Shown: positions 44,114 through 55,036 of the stretch, piece after piece
Position numbering within the stretch: the stretch's first letter is position 1
How the letters are laid out: each line of letters opens with the position of its first letter
Translations under genes and position numbers: made by a program
Assembly: GCA_036374135.1 (NCBI GenBank)
Contig: DASUUK010000113.1
Location: 82,569-146,568, forward strand
Length of the DNA: 64,000 nt
DNA from: Euzebyales bacterium
Lineage (GTDB): Bacteria; Actinomycetota; Nitriliruptoria; Euzebyales; JAHELV01
Direction of reading: 5' to 3'
Notes under the pieces: model-generated
The model's database searches: none
Seen by the model: only the letters and a program-made list of their open reading frames with translations
Told to the model about the DNA's origin: nothing

Positions 44114-46471
44114 TCAGGTGACGCCGGCGATGGCGAGCAGTGCGGCGTTGACGATGTGATCGGTGCTGATGCCCACCAGGTCGTACAGGTCGGCGATGGT
44201 GCCGGACTCACCGAATCGTTCGACGCCGAGGGGGATCTGCTGGGCGCCGACCGCCGAGCCGAGCCATGCGAGCGCATGTCCGGACGCGTCGTGGGCGGAC
44301 ACGATCGGCACGTCGCCGCCGCCCAGCAGGTCGCCCAGGTGCGCTGGGGGCACCCGGGCGGTGGCGTGTGCGGCCGCGGAGCGCAGGCCGGCCTGCCAGC
44401 CGCGGTACAGGCGATCGGCGCTGGTCACCACGGTCACCGCGGGGTCGACGCCCTCGTCGTCGAGCACGGTGGCGGCCGCGAGCACGTCCGGGACGATCGC
44501 ACCGCTGGCGACCAGGTCGACGCGGGGTCGTCCGTCGTTGGACGGCGTGATCAGTCGGTAGCCACCGGCGAGCACGTCGGCGCGCAGTCCGTCGTCGCCC
44601 ATCCGCCGTCGGGCGGTGTGGAACGGTGACTGGTCGATCGGGCGGGTGGACAGGCGCAGGTACAGGCTCTCGCCGTCGGCCGCCGTCAGGCGGCCGAGCC
44701 CATCGCACAGCAGCCAGTCGACCTCGGCGGCGTACGTCGGTTCGGCGAAGGCGACGCCCGGCAGTTCCACGCCGACCGAGGCCGTGATCGTGGACTGGTG
44801 CGCTCCGCCCTCCGGTGCCAGCGTGACACCGGACGGCGTGCCCGCGAGCACGAACCGCGCACCGCTGTACAGCGCGTAGACGAACGCATCGAGTCCGCGC
44901 AGCACGAACGGGTCGTAGACGGTGCCGACCGGCAGCAGCAGCTCACCGTGATGCTCGTGCGCGAGACCGAGCTGGCACAGCAACAGGAACAGGTTCATCT
45001 CCGAGATGCCCAGCTCGACGTGACGACCGTCCGGCCCTGGTGCCCACCGCAGCAGCCGGTCCGCACCGCCGTGGTCGTCGAGCGGCGCAGGAGCGAAGAC
45101 CCCGGCCTTGTTGATCCACGACCCCAGGTTGGTCGAGATCGACACGTCGGGCGACGCCGTGACCAGCCGCGGTCCGACCGCCGCGTCGTCGGCCAGCGCG
45201 GTCAGCGTGCGTCCGAACGCCTCCTGGGTCGAGGTCGGCTTGGTCACGTCCCGTCGCATCGTCGTGGTCGGGACCGGCAGGCTGGGCCGCGGCGGCGGGG
45301 GGACGTTGTTGAGCTCCTCGCCGACGGCGGCGCACAGGCGACCCTCGGGCGAGTCGGGATCGAACCGCGCCCACTCGTCGTCGGCGGGCAGACCACTGGC
45401 CACCCGCAGATCGTCGATCTGGTCGGACGTGAGCAGTCGGCTGTGGTTCAGCGGGTCGCCGGCGATGGGCAGGCCCCAGCCCTTGATCGTGTACGCGAAC
45501 ACGATGCTCGGACGTGACGCCTCGGCGTCGCACGCGGCGAAGGTCGCGAGCAGTTCGTCGTGGTCGTGCCCGCCGAGGTTGAAGAGCAGGCCGGGCAGCG
45601 CCTCGTCGTCGACGCCGTCGAGCAGGCGTCGCACCGCGGGATCGGCGCCGGCCGCCCGCTCACGCAGGGCGGCGCCGGTGTGGGCGAACAACGCCTGATA
45701 GGCCTCGTTGGGCATGGCGTCGATGTGGGCGCGCAGCGCGTCGCCGTGCGGCTCGGCAAACATCGCCTGCAGCCTGCGTCCGTACTTCGCCTCGACGACG
45801 TGCCAGCCGGCATCGGCGAAGAAGCGCTGCAGCCGGGTCGACGCGATCCCGGGCACCACCCGATCGAGGCTCTGACGGTTGAGGTCGACGATCAGCATGA
45901 CGTTGCCGAGGCCCGCGGTGACCGGGTCGGCGATCGCCTCCCACACGTTGCCCTCGTCGAGCTCGGCGTCGCCGACGGTGGCGATGCACCGCGCCGGGGG
46001 TCTATCGCCGAAGTGACGGTCCACGTAGCGTCGGGTGGCCGCCGAGAACAGCGGGGCGACAGCGCCGAGCCCGACCGAGCCGGTGGAGAAGTCCGCGACG
46101 TCGGGGTCCTTCGTGCGCGACGGGTACGCCTGCAGGCCGCCACGCCGCCGCAGCCGGGTCAGGTACGCGCGGTCGAGCTCGCCCGTGAGGTACTTGATCG
46201 CGTGGTACACGGGTGACGCGTGCGGCTTGACCGCGACCTTGTCGTCGCGGCGCAGGTGCCCGAACCACAGCGCGGTCATCAGCGAGACCATCGACGCTGA
46301 CGACGCCTGGTGCCCGCCGACCTTGATGCCACCGGCGTCGCCGGTGTTGGCGATGTCGACCATCCGCACCGCCAGCCACAGCACGCGTTGCTCGATGCGT
46401 GTGAGCACGTCGGCGTCGACGTGCGCGTCGGCGCCGACCGCCGCGTCGTCGGGGAGGTCGACCCGTGTCAC
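44114..46471 (-). CDS. pyruvate dehydrogenase E1-like transketolase-family enzyme
   Basis: A 785-residue thiamine diphosphate enzyme of the homodimeric E1/MdeB type. The N-terminal part has GGIKVGGHQASSASMVSLMT, PHASPVYHAIKYL, DFSTGSVGLGAVAPLFSA, the ThDP motif GDAELDEGNVWEAI ending in NRQSLD, and IVFAYTIKGWGLPIAGD. The pyrimidine-binding part has HVELGISEMNLFLLLCQLGL with the catalytic Glu, and the C-terminal domain ends ERFGESGTIADLYDLVGI. It would decarboxylate a 2-oxo acid. No E2 or E3 gene is nearby, so its acceptor is unclear. GTG at 46471 with GGAGGG 5 bases upstream. Divergent from the tmk operon. Confidence 0.88.
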   Translation of the reverse strand: MTRVDLPDDAAVGADAHVDADVLTRIEQRVLWLAVRMVDIANTGDAGGIKVGGHQASSASMVSLMTALWFGHLRRDDKVAVKPHASPVYHAIKYLTGELDRAYLTRLRRRGGLQAYPSRTKDPDVADFSTGSVGLGAVAPLFSAATRRYVDRHFGDRPPARCIATVGDAELDEGNVWEAIADPVTAGLGNVMLIVDLNRQSLDRVVPGIASTRLQRFFADAGWHVVEAKYGRRLQAMFAEPHGDALRAHIDAMPNEAYQALFAHTGAALRERAAGADPAVRRLLDGVDDEALPGLLFNLGGHDHDELLATFAACDAEASRPSIVFAYTIKGWGLPIAGDPLNHSRLLTSDQIDDLRVASGLPADDEWARFDPDSPEGRLCAAVGEELNNVPPPPRPSLPVPTTTMRRDVTKPTSTQEAFGRTLTALADDAAVGPRLVTASPDVSISTNLGSWINKAGVFAPAPLDDHGGADRLLRWAPGPDGRHVELGISEMNLFLLLCQLGLAHEHHGELLLPVGTVYDPFVLRGLDAFVYALYSGARFVLAGTPSGVTLAPEGGAHQSTITASVGVELPGVAFAEPTYAAEVDWLLCDGLGRLTAADGESLYLRLSTRPIDQSPFHTARRRMGDDGLRADVLAGGYRLITPSNDGRPRVDLVASGAIVPDVLAAATVLDDEGVDPAVTVVTSADRLYRGWQAGLRSAAAHATARVPPAHLGDLLGGGDVPIVSAHDASGHALAWLGSAVGAQQIPLGVERFGESGTIADLYDLVGISTDHIVNAALLAIAGVT

Positions 46472-46617
46472 GCAGCCCTCCTGTCACGCCTGGACATCAG
46501 CGATCGCCATGATCGGACACAGCACACGGCGGCGTCAACGCCCCCAGCTGCCCGCGGCCGGGAGGACTGGCCGGCCCAGCGGGGCGCGGGCCATGCACGA
46601 ACATGCGTGCCTGCCGC

Positions 46618-46623
46618 TACGCT
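46618..46623 (+). promoter_or_regulatory. -10 box TACGCT upstream of the tmk-holB operon
   Basis: TACGCT about 48 bases before the ATG at 46671, in the 199-base divergent gap; the leader carries AGAGGAG at 46651-46657. Confidence 0.4.
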
Positions 46624-46670
46624 GCTGGGACGGCGCGAGGCGCCGGAACGAGAGGAGCGCCACCGACGTC

Positions 46671-48749
46671 ATGGCCGCCGGTCCAGCGATGAGCGGGGCC
46701 GGGCAGACCGACCCGAGGTACCTGCGCAGCCCCGCAACGGTCGCGTCCTACCGGTCGCTGCTCGCCAACCGCAACTATCGCTTCTGGTTCTTCGCAGCCC
46801 TGATCACAAGCCTCGGGGACTGGGCCGGGCTGTTCGCGCTGCAGACGCTCGTGGTCAGCGTCGCAGAGAGCAGCCGGGTGCAGTTGTTCAGCCTGGGCGG
46901 CATCATGATGGCCCGCCTCGTGCCGAGCCTGCTGGTCGGCCCGGTCGCCGGCGTGCTCGCCGACCGCTATCCCCGGCGGCGGCTGATGACGATCGTCGAC
47001 GTGGCCCGCGGCACGTTGTTCTGTGTCATGGCGTTCTCCGGCGACCTGGTCGCGATCTTCGCGCTGACGTTCCTGATCGAGACGCTCGCGCTGCTGTTCA
47101 TGTCCGCCAAGGACGCGATGCTGCCGGCGCTGATCGACAGGTCGGAGCTGACCCAGGCCAACCAGCTCAACTTCCTGGTCACGTACGGCCCGCTGCCGTT
47201 CGGCGCGGCGCTCGCGGCCGCGATGGTCGGCCTCGTGACGTTGCTGCCCGACTCGTTGCTGACGACCGAGCCCGTGCGTGCGGTGCTGGTGCTCGACGGG
47301 ATGACGTTCTTCGTCTCGGCCCTGTTCGTTTCGCGCATCCACCCGCCGGACGGAGCGGACAGCCCGGTCCGCGAGGTCGACGAGGACGGCGACTCGCCGG
47401 GCATGTACGCCGAGGTGCGTGAGGGACTGCAGGCGATCGCCGACGAGCCGCTGGTGTACGCGCTGGTCACCGGCGTCACAGGGGTGTTCTTCGGCGCGGC
47501 GATCGTCGTGACCATCGGTCCCGTGTTCGTCGACAGCGTGCTCGGTCGGCCCGAGGGTGACTGGTTCACGATGGTCACGGCGGTCGGCGGGGGTCTGATC
47601 GTCGGCATCCTCGCGGTACCGGTGCTCACCAACCGGTTCCGCACCGAAAGGGTCTACCCGATCGGTCTCGTGCTGACGTCGCTGGCTGCGACGGTGCTGG
47701 CCGTCAACAACGACTGGATCACGACGCTGCTGCTGGGGGCGGCGCTCGGCGCGTTCGCCGGACTGACGGTCGTCACCGGCTACACCCTGCTGCACGCCTA
47801 CACCGCCGACGAGAGCCGGGGTCGCACGTTCGCGTCGTTCTACACCGCCACCCGGGTGGCGACGTTCGCGGCGCTGGCGCTGGCGCCGTTCCTCGCAGGG
47901 TCGATCGAGGTCATCAACATCGGCATCGCCGGGACCGGCGATGCCGCGGCGTCGGTGACGCTGTCGGGGCCACGCATCACCATGCTGCTCGGTGGCCTGG
48001 TCGCACTCTGGTTCTCGCTGCGATCGGCGCGGGCCATCTGGCGCGCGGCAGGTCCGAACGAACCGGTCGAGCCCGCGTCCGCTGCGACCGACGGCCTGCT
48101 CATCGCGTTCGAGGGTGTCGAGGGTTCCGGCAAGACGACGCAGGCTGCGCGCCTCACCGAGCACCTCGGCGCACGCGGTGTCGACGTCGTCTCGACCCGC
48201 GAGCCCGGTGGCACGCCTGCGGCCGAGGCGATCCGCGAGATCCTGCTCGCACGCGAGGGCGACGCCCTCGACGACCGAGCCGAGGCGCTGCTGTATGCGG
48301 CCGCGAGAGCCGAGCACGTCACGCAGGTGATCGCGCCGGCGCTGCGACGTGGCGCCGTCGTGGTGTCCGACCGCTACGTGGACAGTTCGCTGGCCTACCA
48401 GGGACACGGACGCGGACTGGAGATCAGCGCCCTCGCCGACGTCAACCGGTGGGCGACGGGTGGGACCCGCGCCGACCTGGTGGTGCTGCTCGACCTGCCC
48501 GCGTCCGACGGTCTGGAGCGGGCGCGCCGTCGCCGTGGGGTGGACGCGGCCGACCGGCTGGAGGGGCAGCCCCAGGATTTCCACGAGCGGGTCGCCGCCG
48601 GGTTCGCCGCGCTCGCGAAGGAGGAGCCCGACCGGTTCGTCGTCATCGACGCGACCGGTGACATCGATGAGGTGGCCGCTCAGGTGGCCGCCGTCGTGGA
48701 CGCGCGCCTGGGCCTGGAGGCGCCCGAACCCGTGGAGGAACCGTCGTGA
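46671..48749 (+). CDS. tmk: MFS-type membrane domain fused to thymidylate kinase
   Basis: A 692-residue fusion. Residues 1 to about 465 form a 12-helix major-facilitator-like domain (NYRFWFFAALITSLGDWAGL, GPVAGVLADRYPRRRLM, LTQANQLNFLVTYGPLPFG). Residues 474-692 are a complete dTMP kinase: P-loop FEGVEGSGKTTQAARL, STREPGGTPAAEAIRE, the DRYVDSSLAYQGHGRGL loop and a lid helix (LERARRRRGVDAADRLE). The kinase makes dTDP; the membrane domain's substrate is unknown. Such long tmk proteins are known in other actinobacteria. ATG at 46671 or 46689 are possible starts. GTGA overlaps with holB. Confidence 0.9.
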   Translation: MAAGPAMSGAGQTDPRYLRSPATVASYRSLLANRNYRFWFFAALITSLGDWAGLFALQTLVVSVAESSRVQLFSLGGIMMARLVPSLLVGPVAGVLADRYPRRRLMTIVDVARGTLFCVMAFSGDLVAIFALTFLIETLALLFMSAKDAMLPALIDRSELTQANQLNFLVTYGPLPFGAALAAAMVGLVTLLPDSLLTTEPVRAVLVLDGMTFFVSALFVSRIHPPDGADSPVREVDEDGDSPGMYAEVREGLQAIADEPLVYALVTGVTGVFFGAAIVVTIGPVFVDSVLGRPEGDWFTMVTAVGGGLIVGILAVPVLTNRFRTERVYPIGLVLTSLAATVLAVNNDWITTLLLGAALGAFAGLTVVTGYTLLHAYTADESRGRTFASFYTATRVATFAALALAPFLAGSIEVINIGIAGTGDAAASVTLSGPRITMLLGGLVALWFSLRSARAIWRAAGPNEPVEPASAATDGLLIAFEGVEGSGKTTQAARLTEHLGARGVDVVSTREPGGTPAAEAIREILLAREGDALDDRAEALLYAAARAEHVTQVIAPALRRGAVVVSDRYVDSSLAYQGHGRGLEISALADVNRWATGGTRADLVVLLDLPASDGLERARRRRGVDAADRLEGQPQDFHERVAAGFAALAKEEPDRFVVIDATGDIDEVAAQVAAVVDARLGLEAPEPVEEPS

Positions 48750-49873
48750 CGATCTGGGACGTGCCGGGGCAACGGCGCCCCGCCGACGCGTTGCGCGATG
48801 CCGTGGCGGCGGACCGCGTCGGGCACGCGTGGGCCGTCGTCGGTCCGACCGGCGTCGGGCAGCAGGAGCTCGCACGGTCCCTCGCGGCGGCGCTCAACTG
48901 CACGGTCGCGCCGACCGGGTGCGGGGCGTGCTCGTCGTGTGCCCGCAGCCTGCGCGGCGCGCATCCCGCGTACTGGGAGTTCGCGCCGGTCGGGGCCGTC
49001 CACCGCGTCGGCGACGTGCGCGAGTCATGGACGCACGTGGCGTCGCGGACCGCGGCCGAGGGCCGCTACAAGGTGCTGCGGATCATCGACGCCGACCGCA
49101 TGAACGAGGCGGCCGCCAACGCGTTTCTCAAGATGCTGGAGGAACCACCGCCGCGGACGGTGTGGCTGATCGAGCTCGCCGATCCTGACGAACTGCCCGA
49201 CACGATCCTGTCGCGCTGTCGTGAGGTCCGGGTGTCACCGTGGGACCGGGACACGATGGCGGAGCTCGCGGCCACGGTGGAGACGCGTTCGGCGCAGGAC
49301 CGCGACCTCGCCGTGCGTGCGGCGACCGGGTCGCCGGCACGGCTGCGCGCCCTGCTCACGGCGCAGGGCATCGATGACCTCAAGCGGCACCGCAGCATAC
49401 CGCGTGAGCTCCGCGGGCAGGGTCCGGGATTCGCACTGATCGCGGCCGCCGATCTCGACAACGAGATGAAGCGCGCCGTCGCCGATGTGCGGGAGGACGC
49501 CAAGCGCGAACGGGCGCAGCTGGCCGAGTTCTACGGTGATGCGCCGCCCCGCGACGTGGTCCGCCAGGTGGAGCAGCGGGCGACGCGTCGCGAGCGGGAG
49601 ACCCGGACCGTCGTGGCACAGACGGCGCTGGACGACCTCGCCTGCTGGTACCGCGACGTCCTGCTGGTCCGCCGTGGCGCCGACCCGGACGTCGCCATCC
49701 ACGCCGATGACCCGGACGGCCTGCGCGCGGACGCGGCAGAGCTGTCCGAGCGCGCCCTGCTGGCGTCGATCGACACGCTGTTCGCGCGCCGCGAGGAGCT
49801 CGAGCTCAACGTCGCGATGACGCTCGCCGTCGAGTCGCTGCTGCTGGACCTGTGGTCGCTCGCGGCCGCCTGA
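48746..49873 (+). CDS. holB: DNA polymerase III subunit delta'
   Basis: A 375-residue clamp-loader subunit. WDVPGQRRPADALRDAVAAD and HAWAVVGPTGVGQQELARSL hold a P-loop with GQ in place of GK, as expected for the non-ATPase delta' subunit. The zinc site is in CTVAPTGCGACSSCARS. The sensor/SRC region is in NAFLKMLEEPPPRTVWLIE and DTILSRCREVRVSPW. It joins the DnaX and HolA proteins in loading the beta clamp. It overlaps tmk by 4 bases, so it is co-translated. Confidence 0.92.
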   Translation: MTIWDVPGQRRPADALRDAVAADRVGHAWAVVGPTGVGQQELARSLAAALNCTVAPTGCGACSSCARSLRGAHPAYWEFAPVGAVHRVGDVRESWTHVASRTAAEGRYKVLRIIDADRMNEAAANAFLKMLEEPPPRTVWLIELADPDELPDTILSRCREVRVSPWDRDTMAELAATVETRSAQDRDLAVRAATGSPARLRALLTAQGIDDLKRHRSIPRELRGQGPGFALIAAADLDNEMKRAVADVREDAKRERAQLAEFYGDAPPRDVVRQVEQRATRRERETRTVVAQTALDDLACWYRDVLLVRRGADPDVAIHADDPDGLRADAAELSERALLASIDTLFARREELELNVAMTLAVESLLLDLWSLAAA

Positions 49874-49884
49874 TCCTGCACCCA

Positions 49885-50087
49885 CCACGCCAACGGACAA
49901 CCACCTTCAGCGCCAGATCACGAGGTGGTTGTCCGATGCTGGCGTGAACGGGTCATTTGACAACCACCCCGGTGCCGGACGCCCACCCCGCGAAGGGGCA
50001 ACCACCTTTGGTGCCCGATGACGAGGTGGTTGTCCGATGCTGGCGTTGACGCGTGATTCGACAACCACCCTGTGCCGGGACGCCCAC
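49885..50087. repeat. 101-bp tandem repeat of inverted CAACCACC/GGTGGTTG elements
   Basis: Two diverged copies with a 101-base period follow holB. Each carries CAACCACC, then GGTGGTTG, then CAACCACC. In the first copy GGACAACCACCT (49895-49906) and AGGTGGTTGTCC (49923-49934) form a perfect 12-base inverted repeat with a 16-base loop; the second copy forms the same stem with one G-T pair. Both share CGAGGTGGTTGTCCGATGCT and end GACGCCCAC. It could be a REP-like dispersed element or a double terminator for the tmk-holB operon. Confidence 0.8.
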
Positions 50088-50444
50088 GGGCGATCCGACG
50101 CACCCGGACGCCGTCAGGAAGTGGGTGCAGCAGCCCCCCGTCCAGCCGTCGGGTGCGTGGACGAGTGCCAGCCGAGAGTCCTGCGTGACGCCCAGCCCCG
50201 CGTGCGGGGTGGACGTGGAGCCGGCCGACGACGATGCCATGGGTGCTGCCTGACGGTCGGGGCGCGGCGCGCGTCACCCCGCGCCCCGACCGTCTGCCGG
50301 TCGGCGGCCTGGCCCCAGAACCCGTTCGGGAGGCCGGGGATCCACGGCAGGACGAATGGCACGGTGGCGACGCCCAGGATCGCGGCGAGCGTGCGGCAGT
50401 TCTTGTACCAGGGGGATGGACCGGGGGTTGGACCGCGGTGCGGT
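50088..50444. other. non-coding stretch; possible remnant of a membrane ORF
   Basis: On the minus strand 50317-50413 encodes a hydrophobic, protein-like stretch (YKNCRTLAAILGVATVPF and then LPWIPGLPNGFW) but with no recognisable start and running into the hairpin at 50252-50294, so I do not call it a gene. The rest shows no coding character. Confidence 0.35.
50252..50294. terminator. 15-bp perfect stem-loop
   Basis: GACGGTCGGGGCGCG (50252-50266) pairs perfectly with CGCGCCCCGACCGTC (50280-50294) around a 13-base loop. It probably terminates transcription from the minus-strand gene ending at 50445. Confidence 0.6.
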
Positions 50445-52656
<2,212 letters not shown>

Positions 52657-52690
52657 CGTCCTCGCGCCGCACCCCGTCAAAGGATCCGCC

Positions 52691-53398
52691 GTGGCCGACG
52701 CGCTGGACGTCACACTCGACCACGTCGCGATCGCCGTCGCCGACGTCGACGTCGCGCTCGCCCACTGGCGTGACGCGGTGGGTGGCGGCATGGTCGTCTG
52801 CGAGACCTACGAGCTGTTCACGTACGCGCAGGTGCGGATGGCCGGCGGGGGCAAGCTCGAGCTGCTCGGGCCACCGCCGGAGGGCGGTGGGTTCGTGCCG
52901 CCGTTCCTGGACCGGTTCGGCCCGACGATCCATCACGTGACCCTCAAGGTCAACGACCTTCCGGTGGCCATCGCGACGGTGCGCGCGGGGGGCCACGACG
53001 TGGTCGACGTGCAGGACACGTCGCCGTGGTGGCGCGAGGGGTTCCTGCGGCCCAGCCAGGTCGGCGGCCTCATCGTGCAGCTCGCGTGGGCCGCCGAGGA
53101 CGACGCCGCGCTGGCCGTCCGTCTGGGTCTCACCGCATCACCTCCGCGCCCGTCGGCGCCGCGGCTGCTCGGACCGACCTTGCGCCATCCGGACCTCGAC
53201 GCCGCGGCCCGGCTGTGGACGTTGCTGGGCGCCGCCGTCGATCGCGCCGGCCCCCGGCTGGTGTGCCGCTGGACCGACAGTCCGCTGGATGTCGTCGTCG
53301 AGTCGGGTGCACCGGCCGGTCCCGCTGCGCTCCGCCTGTCCGGTGTGGTCCCACCGATGCCCGCCGCCCTCGGATCCCCCCCGCTCGATGTGAGCTGA
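52691..53398 (+). CDS. VOC-superfamily protein (two modules, methylmalonyl-CoA epimerase-like)
   Basis: A 235-residue protein with two vicinal-oxygen-chelate modules. The first (TLDHVAIAVADVDVALAHWR, YAQVRMAGGGKLELLGPPPE, HHVTLKVNDLPVAIATVRAG) keeps His and Glu positions used as metal ligands; the second (LLGPTLRHPDLDAAARLWTL) is more diverged. This resembles glyoxalase or epimerase enzymes, but the reaction cannot be assigned. GTG at 52691 with AAAGGA 6 bases upstream; 34 bases after guaB1, so probably co-transcribed. It ends 5 bases from a convergent gene. Confidence 0.8.
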   Translation: MADALDVTLDHVAIAVADVDVALAHWRDAVGGGMVVCETYELFTYAQVRMAGGGKLELLGPPPEGGGFVPPFLDRFGPTIHHVTLKVNDLPVAIATVRAGGHDVVDVQDTSPWWREGFLRPSQVGGLIVQLAWAAEDDAALAVRLGLTASPPRPSAPRLLGPTLRHPDLDAAARLWTLLGAAVDRAGPRLVCRWTDSPLDVVVESGAPAGPAALRLSGVVPPMPAALGSPPLDVS

Positions 53399-53403
53399 AG
53401 GAT

Positions 53404-53664
53404 TCAGCGGCGCCGGCGCGCACGCGGGGCGGCCGCTTCCGCGGCGTGCGCGGTCGTCGTTGTCACCGGCGTGACGTGCGCGGCATCGTGGTCGAGCTGG
53501 GATGTCGGCAGCACGAAGTGGTGCCGCGCCACGCACCGCACGGCGGCGTGCTCGATCGGACCGTCCGTGCTCTCGAGCACGGTGCGGCGCACGATCTCCG
53601 CCGGTGCGGCGCACTGCGGGCACGCGGTCAGCTGAGGCATCGGCAGGATGCGGGTGTCGTCCAT
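53404..53664 (-). CDS. small zinc-ribbon-like protein
   Basis: An 86-residue protein: MPQLTACPQCAAPAEIVRRT has a CxxC pair and VRCVARHHFVLPTSQL a further Cys and His pair, a plausible zinc ribbon, followed by an Ala/Arg-rich tail. The family is not recognised, but similar small proteins are common in actinobacteria. ATG at 53664. Convergent with the VOC gene, with only 5 bases between stops. Confidence 0.6.
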   Translation of the reverse strand: MDDTRILPMPQLTACPQCAAPAEIVRRTVLESTDGPIEHAAVRCVARHHFVLPTSQLDHDAAHVTPVTTTTAHAAEAAAPRARRRR

Positions 53665-53801
53665 CGCGATCACGCTCTTCGCCGGGTGCGGCGCGGGAAC
53701 CCCCCGCGTCGTCACCAGAACAGAGCAGCGACGTTGCGTCCTGATAGCCCCGATGTCGCAGGTGTGGCACAGATCAGGGCGGATCGCGCCCGGGGACCCT
53801 G

Positions 53802-54737
53802 TCAGTTGAGGGCATCGAGTTCCTGCTGCGCGGCCTCGAGCTCGTCGGCGGACCGTCGTGCGGACTGCTCGGCCTCGACCGCGCGTGTCCGGGCGGTGGC
53901 GGCGCGGTCGGCGCGCTCGTCGGCGTCGCGTCGCAGTCGGCGGGCCTTGTCCTCCGCCGCGGTCGCGGTCTGGTCGGCAGCGGTGGCGCGTGCCGCGGCC
54001 CGCTCGGCCTCGGCGGCCGCGCGGTCCGCCTCCTGCCGCGCATCGGCCAGGCGTCGACGCGCATCCGAGACCGCTCGGATCGCGTGGCGACGCGCCAGCG
54101 CTGCCTCCTGCCGTGCAGCGTCGGCCGCGGCCTCGTCGTCTGTCGGCTCGGCGGCCGCGGAACCGACGTCGCCGGCGTTGGACGGCGCGGCGTCCGGCGT
54201 CCCGACCGCGGGTTCGACGTTCGCGAGCACGGTCAGTCCCTCGAGGGCGTCGAAGTCCGACGACACGGGCAGTGCCTGGGACAGCCGGGCCTCGCGCACG
54301 CGTGCTGCCGCCGCATCGTCGGCGGATGCCGCGTCGAAGGTCGCGACGATGTCGCCACGCTGGGCGCTGGAGGCCACGCCGTGCTCGTCCAGGATCCGTG
54401 TGGCACGGTCGGACAGGCGCTCGATCTGCTCACGCCGCCGGCGGGTCGCGTCACGCATCCCACCCGGGACGCCCGACAGCGCGCGGCGCTGGGCGGTGCG
54501 CACGGCCGCACCCGCCGCCAGCAGTTCCTCGAACTCGTCCGCGTGCGCCCGGACGGTCTGGTTCACCGCCCAGGCCGCCGCCGTCGGCCGCCGCAGTGCC
54601 GCGACCTGCGTGGCCAGCTCGCGCAGCCCGTCGGCGCGCAACTGGCGGACCAGTGCGTTACGGGTCGCCGTGAACTCCTCCGGTGCGAGTGCGAACAGCT
54701 CGTCGATCCGGGGGTCGTCGTCGGGCATCTCGGTCAC
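53802..54737 (-). CDS. alpha-helical coiled-coil protein of unknown function
   Basis: A 311-residue protein. The first ~110 residues form a helical domain (IDELFALAPEEFTATRNALV, RELATQVAALRRPTAAAWAV with a conserved-looking WAVNQ motif) found in a family of actinobacterial hypothetical proteins. The C-terminal half is a long Ala/Arg/Glu coiled coil (AEAERAAARATAADQTATAA). No membrane segment or signal. GTG at 54737 has GGAG 5 bases upstream. The function is unknown. Confidence 0.7.
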   Translation of the reverse strand: MTEMPDDDPRIDELFALAPEEFTATRNALVRQLRADGLRELATQVAALRRPTAAAWAVNQTVRAHADEFEELLAAGAAVRTAQRRALSGVPGGMRDATRRRREQIERLSDRATRILDEHGVASSAQRGDIVATFDAASADDAAAARVREARLSQALPVSSDFDALEGLTVLANVEPAVGTPDAAPSNAGDVGSAAAEPTDDEAAADAARQEAALARRHAIRAVSDARRRLADARQEADRAAAEAERAAARATAADQTATAAEDKARRLRRDADERADRAATARTRAVEAEQSARRSADELEAAQQELDALN

Positions 54738-54840
54738 TGCGTCTCCGTGGGTCGGGCCGCCCGTGTGCCTCGCCGGCAGCGTACGCCCATGCCGCCGCGC
54801 CGGTCACACACGCGCCGCGGTCGACACCCGCGGGCGCGTG

Positions 54841-54945
54841 GTGCCGGACGCGAAGACCATCAGCGGCGTCGGCGAGTTGGTCGTCGTCGAGGACACCGAG
54901 GGCAACGTCGTCGGGGCGATCCGGTTCGACGCGGACATCGCGTGA
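54841..54945 (+). pseudogene. truncated VOC (glyoxalase-like) gene fragment
   Basis: The frame ending at 54945 reads TISGVGELVVVEDTEGNVVG then AIRFDADIA, a typical final strand and C terminus of VOC-family proteins (the VVEDTEGN turn). Upstream sequence in the same frame is antisense to the coiled-coil gene and does not continue the fold, so only the last 35 residues remain. Confidence 0.45.
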
Positions 54946-54993
54946 CGGTGGTGTCGACGAGCGTGTCCGGACGTTGCCACCCTGCCGAGTGGG

Positions 54994-54999
54994 TATCGT
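54994..54999 (+). promoter_or_regulatory. -10 box TATCGT before the SDR gene
   Basis: TATCGT lies 37 bases before the GTG at 55037; the leader contains GAGGAG. Confidence 0.4.
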
Positions 55000-55036
55000 G
55001 CACGGGTCCGACCCGCTGATCGTGAGGAGACTCCCC

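Noticed and set aside
49885..50087. Possible CRISPR array
   Set aside because: There are only two long diverged units with internal inverted repeats and no spacer-repeat alternation of the right size; no cas genes are present.
50317..50413. Small membrane protein on the minus strand
   Set aside because: The hydrophobic stretch is attractive, but there is no start codon with a ribosome binding site and the frame continues through a 15-base-pair terminator hairpin.
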